In this document: in pieces, positions 16,677 to 24,601 of the stretch | Layout of the letters: each line of letters begins with the position of its first letter | How positions within the stretch are numbered: position 1 is the first letter of the stretch | Assembly (NCBI GenBank): GCA_037200985.1 | Contig: JBBCGJ010000001.1 | Span: 3,944,756-4,008,755 of the forward strand | Length of the DNA stretch: 64,000 bases | Direction: 5' to 3' | Source of the DNA: Rhizomicrobium sp. | GTDB taxonomy: Bacteria > Pseudomonadota > Alphaproteobacteria > Micropepsales > Micropepsaceae | Made by a program: the position numbers and the translations under genes | The notes under the pieces: generated by a model | Databases searched by the model: none | The model's input: the letters and a program-made list of their open reading frames with translations, nothing else | Told to the model about the DNA's origin: nothing

Positions 16677-18164
16677 ATGACCGCGCGCGATGTTCTGCAA
16701 GTTCTCGGCGTCGAGAGTTCCGGCGACCATGTCGTCCGCTCGCCCATCGACGGGGCGGAGATCGGCCGCGTCGCCTTCGACGACGCTGGGACCGTCCAAA
16801 CCAAGATCGCCGCGAGCGCCGAGGCTTTCCGCGCCTGGCGCGACGTGCCGGCGCCGCGCCGCGGCGAGCTGGTCCGCCTGTTCGGCGAAGAGCTGCGCGC
16901 CAACAAGGACGCGCTCGGCCGCCTGGTGACGCTGGAAGCCGGCAAGATCCTCCAGGAGGGCCTGGGCGAAGTGCAGGAGATGATCGACATCTGCGACTTC
17001 GCGGTCGGCCTGTCGCGCCAGCTTTATGGTCTGACCATCGCGTCCGAGCGCCCCGGCCACCGCATGATGGAGACCTGGCACCCCGCCGGTCCCGTCGCGG
17101 TGATCTCGGCGTTCAATTTCCCGGTCGCGGTGTGGGCGTGGAACGCGGCGCTGGCGCTGGTCTGCGGCGACAGCGTGCTCTGGAAGCCGTCCGAGAAGAC
17201 GCCGCTCACCGCGCTCGCCTGCCAGGCGCTGTTCGCGCGGGCCGCCAAGCGCTTCGGCGACGCGCCGGCGCACCTGTCCCAGGTCCTGCTCGGCGAACGC
17301 GATGTCGGCGAGGCGCTGGCGAAGGATGCGCGCATCCCGGTCGTCAGCGCCACGGGCTCGACGCGGATGGGCCGCGAATTGGCGCCCGTGGTCGCCGCGC
17401 GCTTCGGCCGCGCCATCCTGGAGCTCGGCGGCAACAATGCGATGATCGTCGCGCCCTCGGCCAAGCTCGACCTGGCGGTGCGCGCCATCTTGTTCGCCGC
17501 GGTCGGCACCGCCGGCCAGCGCTGCACCAGCCTGCGCCGCCTCTTCGTGCATGACAGCGTCTACGACAAACTGGTTCCGGCACTGAAATCCGCCTATGCG
17601 AAGCTCGCCATCGGCAGTCCGCTGGAGCCCGCCACGCTGGTCGGACCGCTGATCGACAAGGCGGCGTTCGACGCCATGGAGCGCGCCCTTGCCGCCGCGC
17701 AGGCGGAAGGCGGCGGCGTTACCGGCGGCGGCCGCGCGCTGACGGACGAATTCCCCGACGCGCGCTACACCCGTCCCGCCATCGTCGAAATGCCCGCGCA
17801 GACGCCCACAGTGTGCCGCGAGACCTTCGCGCCGATCCTCTATGTGATGCGCTATGCGAAATTCGCGGACGCGCTGGCGCTGCACAATGCGGTGCCGCAG
17901 GGCCTGTCGTCCTGCATCTTCACCCTGGACATGCAGGAGGCCGAGCGTTTCCTCGCGGCGTCCGGCAGCGATTGCGGCATCGCCAATGTGAACATCGGCC
18001 CCTCCGGCGCGGAGATCGGCGGCGCCTTCGGCGGCGAGAAGGAGACCGGCGGCGGTCGCGAAAGCGGCTCGGATTCCTGGAAGGCCTATATGCGGCGCCA
18101 GACCGCGACCATCAATTATTCCAACGCCTTGCCGCTCGCCCAGGGGATCGAATTCGGGGTGTAG
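16677..18164 (+). CDS. amaB: ALDH7-type aldehyde dehydrogenase, probable 2-aminoadipate 6-semialdehyde dehydrogenase
   Basis: 495 residues, full ALDH length. The catalytic cysteine is C283 in GQRCTSLRR, the general base E249 in LELGGNNAMIV, and the oxyanion Asn N147 in FNFPV. The ELGGNNA form and the C-terminal EIGGAFGGEKETGGGRESGS segment are typical of ALDH7/antiquitin, which oxidises aminoadipate semialdehyde (in equilibrium with piperideine-6-carboxylate) to 2-aminoadipate with NAD+. Paired with the lysine 6-dehydrogenase-like gene on the same strand, although an opposed gene intervenes. The ATG follows a G+C-poor patch with no strong ribosome site. Confidence 0.82.
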   Translation: MTARDVLQVLGVESSGDHVVRSPIDGAEIGRVAFDDAGTVQTKIAASAEAFRAWRDVPAPRRGELVRLFGEELRANKDALGRLVTLEAGKILQEGLGEVQEMIDICDFAVGLSRQLYGLTIASERPGHRMMETWHPAGPVAVISAFNFPVAVWAWNAALALVCGDSVLWKPSEKTPLTALACQALFARAAKRFGDAPAHLSQVLLGERDVGEALAKDARIPVVSATGSTRMGRELAPVVAARFGRAILELGGNNAMIVAPSAKLDLAVRAILFAAVGTAGQRCTSLRRLFVHDSVYDKLVPALKSAYAKLAIGSPLEPATLVGPLIDKAAFDAMERALAAAQAEGGGVTGGGRALTDEFPDARYTRPAIVEMPAQTPTVCRETFAPILYVMRYAKFADALALHNAVPQGLSSCIFTLDMQEAERFLAASGSDCGIANVNIGPSGAEIGGAFGGEKETGGGRESGSDSWKAYMRRQTATINYSNALPLAQGIEFGV

Positions 18165-18170
18165 CCGGGT

Positions 18171-18235
18171 TGTCATGCCCGCGAAGGCGGGAATCCAGTG
18201 CCGCAAGCTGGATGCCCGCCTTCGCGGACATGACA
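18171..18235. repeat. Inverted repeat of the GTCATGCCCGCGAAGGCGGG type
   Basis: Arms 18171-18198 and 18208-18235 pair over 28 bases with two mismatches, around a nine-base loop. It sits immediately after the ALDH7 stop and may also act as a transcript end. Repeats of this sequence type are widespread in alphaproteobacterial intergenic DNA. Confidence 0.75.
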
Positions 18236-18318
18236 GCGGAGATTTGGCCGGATCGGCATTGCTCTGGAAATCCCCCGCGGCCTCCCCATATCTCGGCTGT
18301 CGCATTGGGGAGGCTGGC

Positions 18319-18579
18319 ATGCTCCACGCGCTTCTGTTCTGGCCTTTCGCCTTCTGGGTGTTCGGACCGTTCCACGGCCTTTTGAGCCTTTTGGTCCTCA
18401 TCCTGATCTTCGGGCTGATCTTCGGCCGCCGCCGCTACTATTACGGCTATCCCTGGTGGTGGCACGAGCCGGCGCCCGACAGCCGCGCCGGCGCCAGGCG
18501 CATCCTGGAAGAGCGCTACGCCAGGGGCGAAATCCAGCGCGACGAGTACCTGCAGAAGCGCCAGGACCTCGGCGGCTGA
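18319..18579 (+). CDS. Small membrane protein with SHOCT domain
   Basis: 86 residues. An N-terminal hydrophobic stretch (residues 3-35, rich in F, W and L) spans the membrane, followed by an aromatic patch RRRYYYGYPWWW. The C-terminal 28-residue SHOCT motif reads ILEERYARGEIQRDEYLQKR. SHOCT modules are short oligomerisation helices found at the ends of membrane proteins; no enzymatic role is known. GGGGAGG lies six bases before the ATG. It stands alone between an inverted repeat and the motA region. Confidence 0.7.
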   Translation: MLHALLFWPFAFWVFGPFHGLLSLLVLILIFGLIFGRRRYYYGYPWWWHEPAPDSRAGARRILEERYARGEIQRDEYLQKRQDLGG

Positions 18580-18662
18580 CGGATTAACTCTTCCTTCACC
18601 AGTTCCTTCACCTCGCCGCGTCCTTCGCCTAGCCTCGGTGCGTTCACTGGGGGACGCGTGGG

Positions 18663-18830
18663 ATGCCGAGGACCGTGGCGCAGCTGGCCGGAATGATCGT
18701 GACGTCGATCGTGGTGTTCGGCACCGATGTCGACGTGTTCACCGCGCTGCCGCTGGGCATCGTGGCCGGCGCGCTGGCGACCTTCTTCGTCGCGCTGTCG
18801 GACGAAAAGCGCAAGCTCGCGAAGGCTTAG
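18663..18830 (+). CDS. 55-residue hydrophobic small protein
   Basis: Too short for routine calling. ATG at 18663 opens a 55-codon frame whose product has a central hydrophobic stretch (MIVTSIVVFG, then LGIVAGALATFFVAL) and a charged tail (SDEKRKLAKA), the profile of a small one- or two-helix membrane protein. A G-rich stretch precedes the start. Its stop overlaps the motA stop on the other strand. It could be a genuine small membrane protein or chance; the hydrophobic-then-basic layout favours the first. Confidence 0.4.
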   Translation: MPRTVAQLAGMIVTSIVVFGTDVDVFTALPLGIVAGALATFFVALSDEKRKLAKA

Positions 18831-19699
18831 CCGCCGTCCGGCGGGATGGTGTTCAGCGCCTCTTCCAACTCGGCGAAGGAAGGCTGCGCCTCGCTCGGCA
18901 CGCTGCCGCGGCCGATCTCCACCGACACCTGCGCCGCGTTGCCGTGCAGATGCGCGACCAGGATGTCGCGGATGACGTGATAGAACTGCGCGTCCTCGTC
19001 GACGATGGCTTTCAGCCGCGCGCCCATCGGGCCGACGATGCCATAGGCCAGGAACACGCCCAGGAAAGTGCCGACCAGCGCCGAGCCGATCATGCCGCCC
19101 AGCACCTCGGGCGGCTCGCTGATCGCGCCCATCGTCTTGATGACGCCCAAGACCGCCGCGACGATGCCGAGCGCCGGCAGGCCGTCCGACATCGTGGTCA
19201 GCGCATTGGCGCCGACCAGCGCTTCGTGATGATGCTTCTCGAGCTGCTTCTCCATCGCGGTCTCGACCTGGTGCGGATCCTCCAGGCTCATCGTCATCAT
19301 GCGCAGCGTGTCGCAGATGAAATCGAGCGCGAAATGGTCCTTCATGATCTTCGGATAGCGCTTGAAGATCGAGGATTCTTCGGGTTTCTCGATATGCGCT
19401 TCCAGCGCGATCAGGCCCTTGGACTTCATCGTCTTGGTGAGCAGGAACAGAAGGCAGAGCAGGTCGCGATAGTCGCCCGGTTTCCATTGCGGCCCGGAGA
19501 TCACCTTGCCCAGGGAGCCCGCGACCTTCTTGACCGAATACATCGATCCGGCGATCAGCATCGCCGCGATGGCGGCGCCGAAGATGGTGAGCATCTCGTG
19601 CGGCAGCGCCTCGAACACGACGCCGAGCGAGCCGCCGGTCATCAGATAGCCGCCGAACACGCATGCGAAGAGAACTACGATGCCGCCGATCTGAAGCAT
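18827..19699 (-). CDS. motA: Flagellar motor stator protein MotA
   Basis: 290 residues, four membrane segments and the long cytoplasmic loop typical of MotA. The loop carries KPGDYRDLLCLLFLLTKTMKSKG and LEAHIEKPEESSIFKRYP; helices 3-4 read LPALGIVAAVLGVIKTMGA and GSALVGTFLGVFLAYGIVGP. With MotB it forms the proton channel that drives rotation. MotB is not in the window. Downstream in the genome order lie a receiver protein and an Hpt protein on the same strand, upstream of motA in transcription. Together with the FlgL-like gene this indicates a motile organism. Confidence 0.95.
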   Translation of the reverse strand: MLQIGGIVVLFACVFGGYLMTGGSLGVVFEALPHEMLTIFGAAIAAMLIAGSMYSVKKVAGSLGKVISGPQWKPGDYRDLLCLLFLLTKTMKSKGLIALEAHIEKPEESSIFKRYPKIMKDHFALDFICDTLRMMTMSLEDPHQVETAMEKQLEKHHHEALVGANALTTMSDGLPALGIVAAVLGVIKTMGAISEPPEVLGGMIGSALVGTFLGVFLAYGIVGPMGARLKAIVDEDAQFYHVIRDILVAHLHGNAAQVSVEIGRGSVPSEAQPSFAELEEALNTIPPDGG

Positions 19700-19787
19700 G
19701 GCCCGCCCACGAGAAATCAGGCCGTTAGTATTAAGAAAAGGGCTTAAGAAGCGCTGAATGCTGTTCCAGCGCGATCCCGCGCCGGGT

Positions 19788-20279
19788 TCAGCGCCGTGCC
19801 GAAACCTTGGCCTCGGCCAGCTTGCGCGCGACCAGCGCGGCCAATTGCTGCGCCACGGCGTCGCCGTGGCGCGCCGCGTCGTCCTCGGTGCGGGCGGAGC
19901 GGATCACCGCGTCGAGATGCAGGCCGGCGACCGCCGCGTCGGGCTCGATCCCGAGCTGCGCAATCGAATCGAGATAATGGCAAAGCCCGTTGGCGATGCG
20001 CCCCGTGGCGACCAGCCCCGCCGTGCCGGCGAGGCCGCGGATTTCGTGCGTCGCGGAGAACACTGTGGGCCAGTCCCGCGCCCGCATCGCGGCGCCCAGC
20101 TCATCGACGAGCGCCAGCACCGCGCCGCGCAGCTCGGCGGTCTTCAGCGCGATGACGCGGCTCGCCCGGGCGAGCGTCTCGCTGCTCTTGAGCTTGGCCA
20201 TCGCCTGCTTGCGCCCCGCTTCGGAAAGAAGCGGCGGATAGTCCCCGGCGGGGCCGGCATCGTCGGCGCGTCTGGCCAT
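19788..20279 (-). CDS. Hpt (histidine phosphotransfer) domain protein
   Basis: 163 residues, predominantly helical. The Hpt core is FSATHEIRGLAGTAGLVATG, with H78 in the position of the phospho-accepting histidine and the following RGLAG matching the usual KGxAG. Hpt proteins shuttle phosphate between receiver domains. The gene starts nine bases downstream of the receiver protein's stop and is followed by motA, so all three may form one transcript controlling motor behaviour or flagellar output. No histidine-kinase domain is attached. Confidence 0.7.
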   Translation of the reverse strand: MARRADDAGPAGDYPPLLSEAGRKQAMAKLKSSETLARASRVIALKTAELRGAVLALVDELGAAMRARDWPTVFSATHEIRGLAGTAGLVATGRIANGLCHYLDSIAQLGIEPDAAVAGLHLDAVIRSARTEDDAARHGDAVAQQLAALVARKLAEAKVSARR

Positions 20280-20287
20280 GATTTTCC

Positions 20288-20806
20288 TCAGCGGACCGCG
20301 ACGTCGTTCTCGAAATCGTCGCGGCGGCGGAACGGCCCGGCATAGTTCTCCACGGCGTGGCGCCGTCGGTCGGGCCCGAAATAGCCGGTCGTCGCCTTCA
20401 CGAAGGGGCGCGGCCGGTCGAGGATCTCCCCGATGCGCTGGAACAGGTTGGCCGCGGTGATCGGCTTGGCCAGCACCTCGGTCACGCCGGCGTCGCGCGC
20501 CGCCTCGATGCGGTGGCGCTCGGTGTGGCCCGTCACCATGATGATCGGGATATAGGGATTGGGACTGTCCTTGGACATGCGCACCCCGCGCGCGAAATCC
20601 AGCCCGTCCATCGGCGTCATCGACAGGTCCGACAGGATGATGTCGGGCTGCTTGTCGCGCAGAAGCACCAGGGCGTCCTCGCCGTTCGCGGCCTCGAACA
20701 CCGTGTCGATGCCGAGCGCGTTCAGCAGCGAGCGCAGCAGCATGCGCATATGCTGGTTGTCTTCGACGACCAGCGCCTTCAGGTGATCGAATGCCCCCCC
20801 GGACAT
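20288..20806 (-). CDS. CheY-like response regulator (receiver domain)
   Basis: 172 residues. Receiver fold with acidic pair E15/D16, phospho-accepting D60 in LSDLSM, T92 in VTGH and K113 in AKPI, all canonical. After residue 130 a short tail (RPFVKATTGYFGPDRRRH) replaces any output domain. This tail is found in alphaproteobacterial single-domain receivers near motility genes. With the Hpt gene just downstream it forms a likely phosphorelay pair next to motA. It need not be a true motor-binding CheY. Confidence 0.85.
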   Translation of the reverse strand: MSGGAFDHLKALVVEDNQHMRMLLRSLLNALGIDTVFEAANGEDALVLLRDKQPDIILSDLSMTPMDGLDFARGVRMSKDSPNPYIPIIMVTGHTERHRIEAARDAGVTEVLAKPITAANLFQRIGEILDRPRPFVKATTGYFGPDRRRHAVENYAGPFRRRDDFENDVAVR

Positions 20807-20987
20807 GGCTACCGCCCCGTGTCGCGCAATGGACTCATGACCAATCCGCGCCGCCGCATGCGATGCGGCCGGCCCTTTCTGACGATGTACCCAGCAACGT
20901 CAATATAGGCTTCGCTTTGTTTGGTCCCGGCAGGTTAGAAACAGCGGGTTATTAATTGGTTACGCAGGCCGCCCTCGGAGGAACGAC

Positions 20988-21464
20988 ATGCTTTCGCGAC
21001 TGGGGCTCCGGGTGAGGCAGTTCGTCTTGGGATCGCTGGCGACGACGGTCCGGGCGCTGATCGCGCCGGTCGCCCTCGGGGCGCACGGTCTTCTGGTCGA
21101 CGAAAGCGGCCGCGTCGGCCTGGTGCGCCACTCCTATCACCCCGGCTGGTCGTTTCCCGGCGGCGGGGTGGCGCGCGGCGAGCCGGCCGTCGCCGCGATG
21201 CTGCGGGAACTCGGCGAGGAGTTGGGAAGCGTTCACAGCGATCCGCCTCGGTTTTTCGGGCTTTACACGCGGTCCGCCGGTTGGGCGACCAACGTGATCG
21301 CGCTCTATCTCCTGACGAATGCACGGGTCCAGTTTCGGCCCAACCTCGAGGTTCGCGAGCTCATTTTCGTCGATCCGGCGGCGCCGCCGCCCGGAACCTC
21401 GCCCGGGACCCTGCGGCGCCTCGCCGAATTCGTCGGCAAGACGCCGCCCGACCCATATTGGTGA
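20988..21464 (+). CDS. NUDIX hydrolase
   Basis: 158 residues. The Nudix box is GGVARGEPAVAAMLRELGEELG: a G, five residues, E, seven residues, then REL-EE-G. It cleaves a nucleoside-diphosphate-linked substrate with Mg2+; the substrate is not predictable. The N-terminal 25 residues are basic and amphipathic and may extend the fold. GGAGG lies seven bases before the ATG. Its stop abuts the convergent SDR gene. Confidence 0.85.
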   Translation: MLSRLGLRVRQFVLGSLATTVRALIAPVALGAHGLLVDESGRVGLVRHSYHPGWSFPGGGVARGEPAVAAMLRELGEELGSVHSDPPRFFGLYTRSAGWATNVIALYLLTNARVQFRPNLEVRELIFVDPAAPPPGTSPGTLRRLAEFVGKTPPDPYW

Positions 21465-22370
21465 TCAGCCCGCTGTCGCCGGCGAGACCGGAAAGAATTT
21501 TTCTTTCATCTGCTCGAAGCACTCCGTCGCGATGTCTTCCGGCGTCCAGCCGCCGTCCCTGGTCAGGTTCAGGATCGCGCGCGGCTGGCTGTAGAGCTCG
21601 ATCGTGTCGCCGCGGGCGCCGAAGATCTGCCCCGAGACTTGCCCGGCGAGGTCCGACACCAGGGCCACGGCGAGCTTCGCCGGCTGATCGGGGCGGATGG
21701 TTTGCGCCATCGCTTCGCGCCGCTTGGCCTGCGCCTCGTCGCGGATCGGTATCGACTGGGTCATGCGCGTCCAGGCGACCGGGGCGATGATGTTCGAGCG
21801 CACGCCGTATCGCGCGCCTTCCATCGCGACGACGCGCGACAATCCCATGATGCCGAGCTTCGCCGCCGCGTAATTCGCCTGGCCGATATTGCCGATCAGG
21901 CCCGAGGTCGACGTGAACAGCGCATAGGCGCCGGCCTGCTGTTCGCGGAAATGCTCGATCGTGGCGCGGCAGACGTTGAAGGAGCCTCTGAGATGGACCT
22001 CGATCACCTTGTCCCAGTCGAATTCGGTCATCTTGTGAAACATGGCGTCGCGCAGGATGCCGGCGGGATTGATCACGCCGTGCAGCCCGCCGAACTCCGT
22101 CAGCGTCCGGTCGCGCAAGGCTTCCATCGCGGAAAGCGACGTCACGCTGTCGGAGTTGGAAAACGCCCGGCCGCCGCCGGCGCGGATTTCGGCCGCCACC
22201 TGCTCGGCCGGCGAGGCGGAGCCCTGGTCGGTCGCGTCGCCCTTGAAGCCGCCGCCCAGATCGTTGACGACCACGGCCGCGCCTTCCTTGGCGGCGATCA
22301 GCGCCGTGTCCCTGCCGATCCCGTTGCCGCCGCCGGTGACCCAGACGACCTTGCCCGCCAAGATGCCCAT
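21465..22370 (-). CDS. SDR, 17beta-HSD4/(3R)-hydroxyacyl-CoA dehydrogenase-like, paralogue 1
   Basis: 301 residues. NAD-binding TGGGNGIG near residue 12, a long insertion with VVVNDLGGG after beta2, the INPAG active-site strand, and YAAAK with the catalytic Tyr/Lys. The extended loop and ND-LGG motif are characteristic of the dehydrogenase part of peroxisomal multifunctional enzyme 2, which oxidises (3R)-hydroxyacyl-CoA. It probably acts on fatty-acyl, sterol or other CoA esters. A paralogue follows 190 bases upstream in transcription; the two share most motifs and arose by tandem duplication. Confidence 0.82.
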   Translation of the reverse strand: MGILAGKVVWVTGGGNGIGRDTALIAAKEGAAVVVNDLGGGFKGDATDQGSASPAEQVAAEIRAGGGRAFSNSDSVTSLSAMEALRDRTLTEFGGLHGVINPAGILRDAMFHKMTEFDWDKVIEVHLRGSFNVCRATIEHFREQQAGAYALFTSTSGLIGNIGQANYAAAKLGIMGLSRVVAMEGARYGVRSNIIAPVAWTRMTQSIPIRDEAQAKRREAMAQTIRPDQPAKLAVALVSDLAGQVSGQIFGARGDTIELYSQPRAILNLTRDGGWTPEDIATECFEQMKEKFFPVSPATAG

Positions 22371-22422
22371 GACTTCCTCCGTTTGGCCGTTATGTCCTGC
22401 GTCGCGACAAGCGCCGCGTCCT

Positions 22423-22476
22423 ACCCTCCCCTTGAGGGAGGGTCGAAAAATTCGCAGCGCAGCGAAGAATTTTTCG
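22423..22476. repeat. CCCTCCCC-type palindromic repeat (intergenic between the two SDR genes)
   Basis: ACCCTCCC(C-TTGA)GGGAGGGT at 22423-22443 is followed directly by a second hairpin, CGAAAAATTC (22444-22453) with GAATTTTTCG (22467-22476). It resembles the larger CCTCCCC repeats at 41047, 44506, 45337 and 60792. Confidence 0.6.
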
Positions 22477-22559
22477 GGGGAAGGGTCGGTACGGTCACCT
22501 CACCCTCCTCCGAAATTGCTTCGCGACGCTCGGCCGGGATGACAGCGCCGCAGACGTCG

Positions 22560-23477
22560 CTACACCGGATCCCAGCCGAACGTGCCCGTGGTCGGCAGAA
22601 GGTCGGTGAAGCTCGGCTTCATCGCCGCCATGCAGTGCTCGGCGATGGTCGCCGGCGTCCAGCCCTCGATCTTGCCCAGGCCGCGCACCGGGCGCGGCTG
22701 GCTCATCAGGAAGATCTCGTTGCCGCGCGCGGTGAAGATCTGGCCGCTGACGTCCTTGCACCCCGGCGAGGCGAGCGAGACGGCAAGCTGCGCCACCTGG
22801 TCGGCGCGCATATAGTTCTTCATGCGCTCGACGCGCTTGGCCGAGGCTTCGTCCTTCACCGGGATGGTGGCGATCATGCGCGACCAGGCGAAAGGCGCGA
22901 TGGTGTTGGAGCGCACATTCTTGGCCGCGCCCTCCATCGCGAGGATGCGCGACAGCCCGACCACGCCCATCTTCACCGCGGCATAGTTCGCCTGCCCGAT
23001 ATTGCCGATCAGCCCCGAGGTCGAGGTGAACAGGACATAGGAGCCTTCGTTCTGCTCGCGGAAATGATTGATCGTGGCGCGCGTCACGTTATAGGCGCCG
23101 TTCAGGTGGACATCGACCACCATGTCCCAGTCGGCGTCGCTCATCTTGTGGAACATGGTGTCGCGCAGGATGCCGGCGGGATTGATCACCGCGTGCAGGC
23201 CTTTGAATTCGTCCATCGCCTGTTCGATCATGTGCGCGACGCCCTTGCGGTCGGTCACGCTGTCGGAGTTCGACACGGCGCGCCCGCCGCTCTTGCGGAT
23301 CTCCTGCGCGACCTGTTCGGCGGGCCCGGCCGAGCCTTCGTCGCCGCCCGCGACCGCGCCGCCGAGGTCGTTGACGACGACCGCCGCGCCTTCCTTCGCC
23401 GCGAGCAGCGCGCATTCCTTGCCGATGCCGTTGGCGCCGCCCGTCACCAGAACGACCTTGCCATCGAGTACGCCCAT
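22560..23477 (-). CDS. SDR, 17beta-HSD4/(3R)-hydroxyacyl-CoA dehydrogenase-like, paralogue 2
   Basis: 305 residues, same architecture as its downstream neighbour: TGGANGIG, VVVNDLGGAVAGG insertion, INPAG and YAAVK. The internal blocks (TSTSGLIGNIGQANYAA, MFHKM, GQIF-ARG) are nearly identical between the copies, while the N-terminal insertion and C-terminus have drifted. It is transcribed first; the 190-base gap to paralogue 1 holds a palindromic repeat, so they may be independently expressed. Role as above: oxidation of a 3-hydroxyacyl-CoA or steroid-like alcohol. Confidence 0.82.
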   Translation of the reverse strand: MGVLDGKVVLVTGGANGIGKECALLAAKEGAAVVVNDLGGAVAGGDEGSAGPAEQVAQEIRKSGGRAVSNSDSVTDRKGVAHMIEQAMDEFKGLHAVINPAGILRDTMFHKMSDADWDMVVDVHLNGAYNVTRATINHFREQNEGSYVLFTSTSGLIGNIGQANYAAVKMGVVGLSRILAMEGAAKNVRSNTIAPFAWSRMIATIPVKDEASAKRVERMKNYMRADQVAQLAVSLASPGCKDVSGQIFTARGNEIFLMSQPRPVRGLGKIEGWTPATIAEHCMAAMKPSFTDLLPTTGTFGWDPV

Positions 23478-23500
23478 GTGCTTCCTCCGCCGGAATTTCC

Positions 23501-24076
23501 GTGAACCCCAAGACTACCGAGCCCGGCTTGAGCGACGCAAGCGAACCCCGTTGGACGATCCGGCCGGAGCGGCCCGAGGACGCGCCCCTGGTCGAGGCGC
23601 TGAACGAGGCGGCGTTCGGTCCGGGCCGCTTCGCGAAATCCGCCTATCGCCTGAGGGAAGGCGTGTCGCAGGTCGCGTCGCTGGCCTTCGTCGCCATCGA
23701 GGACGCGCAGTTGCGCGGTTCCGTGCGCTTCTGGCCGGTGATGATCGGCGGCCACAAGGCGCTGATGCTCGGCCCGCTTGCCGTTACGGCGGACCAGCGC
23801 GGCCGCGGCATCGGCGTGGCGCTGATGGAGCGCGGCCTCGAAGCGGCGCGCGCCGCCGGCTTCGAAGTCGTGGTCCTGGTGGGCGACGAGCCTTATTACG
23901 CGCGCGTCGGCTTCTCGAAGCTTCCGCCGGGTCGCATCCGCTTTCCGGGACCGGTGGACCAGTCGCGGATTCTGGGATTGTCGCTGAAGGCGGGTGCCGC
24001 GCTGACGCTGTCGGGCGAGGTTCGCCGCGCCCGGCTCGACGACACCGTCTGTGCCGACGGCGCGGGGGTGGGGTAG
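23501..24076 (+). CDS. GNAT-family N-acetyltransferase (YhbS-like)
   Basis: 191 residues. The acetyl-CoA-binding segment reads LAVTADQRGRGIGVALMERGL, with the R/Q-x-x-G-x-G/A pattern, followed by VVLVGDEPYYARVGF, which is typical of YhbS-type acetyltransferases. Substrate unknown. GTG at 23501 is the usable start; it lies 23 bases from the divergent SDR start, leaving a very small promoter region. Its stop touches the stop of the convergent DUF2442 gene. Confidence 0.8.
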   Translation: MNPKTTEPGLSDASEPRWTIRPERPEDAPLVEALNEAAFGPGRFAKSAYRLREGVSQVASLAFVAIEDAQLRGSVRFWPVMIGGHKALMLGPLAVTADQRGRGIGVALMERGLEAARAAGFEVVVLVGDEPYYARVGFSKLPPGRIRFPGPVDQSRILGLSLKAGAALTLSGEVRRARLDDTVCADGAGVG

Positions 24077-24601
24077 CTATTCGGCCGCGACCTTCTTCGG
24101 CCGGCCGCGCCCACGGCGCGTGACGGGCCGGTAGTGTGCCGCAAAGACGGTCGGATCGCTGTCGAGCGCCCGAAGCGCGATGGAGACGGTCTCCGGCAGC
24201 GCATCGGCATTGCGATAAGCACGAATGGTCCTTTCGGCCACATGCAGCAGTGCTGCCGTTTCGGCCGTGTTCAGATCATGCTTTTGCTCGAAAGCGATGA
24301 GATGCTTTCCGGACTGCGCCTGTTGCTGCTCGGACAGGGTCCGCAGCGTCGCCGCGCTATAGTCCAGGCCATTGTCCCAGCCGATGCCGGAGCCATGGCC
24401 GACCGGCTTTACCCGGCGGAACGCGGCCTGGTCCTCGGCGAAGCCCGCGAAATGCCGCGAGCTGTGCACCAGGCCGGTCAGGTCGACGCGCGATTTCGTG
24501 CCGTCGTCCCAGGTCACGCGCAGCGACAGCGGTTCCTTCGCGGCTTCCACGGCCCTTACGCGGGCCAGGTTCTTGCTCTTCGTCAATGCAGCTCGTCCCA
24601 T
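24077..24601 (-). CDS. DUF2442-HTH protein with C-terminal AT-hook-like tail (probable antitoxin/regulator)
   Basis: 174 residues. Residues 18-60 form a DUF2442 domain (PLSLRVTWDDGTKSRVDLTG). Residues about 115-145 form a helix-turn-helix (LNTAETAALLHVAERTIRAY), and the end RRGRGRPKK resembles an AT-hook. The start ATG at 24601 lies inside the last codons of the DUF4160 frame, implying translational coupling. DUF4160-DUF2442 pairs are common and have the gene arrangement of toxin-antitoxin systems, though an activity is not firmly established. The HTH could bind the two symmetrical sites overlapping the promoter. The upstream partner carries a nonsense codon. Confidence 0.72.
   Translation of the reverse strand: MGRAALTKSKNLARVRAVEAAKEPLSLRVTWDDGTKSRVDLTGLVHSSRHFAGFAEDQAAFRRVKPVGHGSGIGWDNGLDYSAATLRTLSEQQQAQSGKHLIAFEQKHDLNTAETAALLHVAERTIRAYRNADALPETVSIALRALDSDPTVFAAHYRPVTRRGRGRPKKVAAE

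Noticed and set aside
14317..16680. 787-codon plus-strand frame opposite the SpeE-like gene
   Set aside because: Arg/Gln/His-rich with no domain; the minus-strand protein has helices and a SAM motif.
22371..22559. Small gene between the two SDRs
   Set aside because: Only repeat-derived frames; nothing with a ribosome site or known motif.
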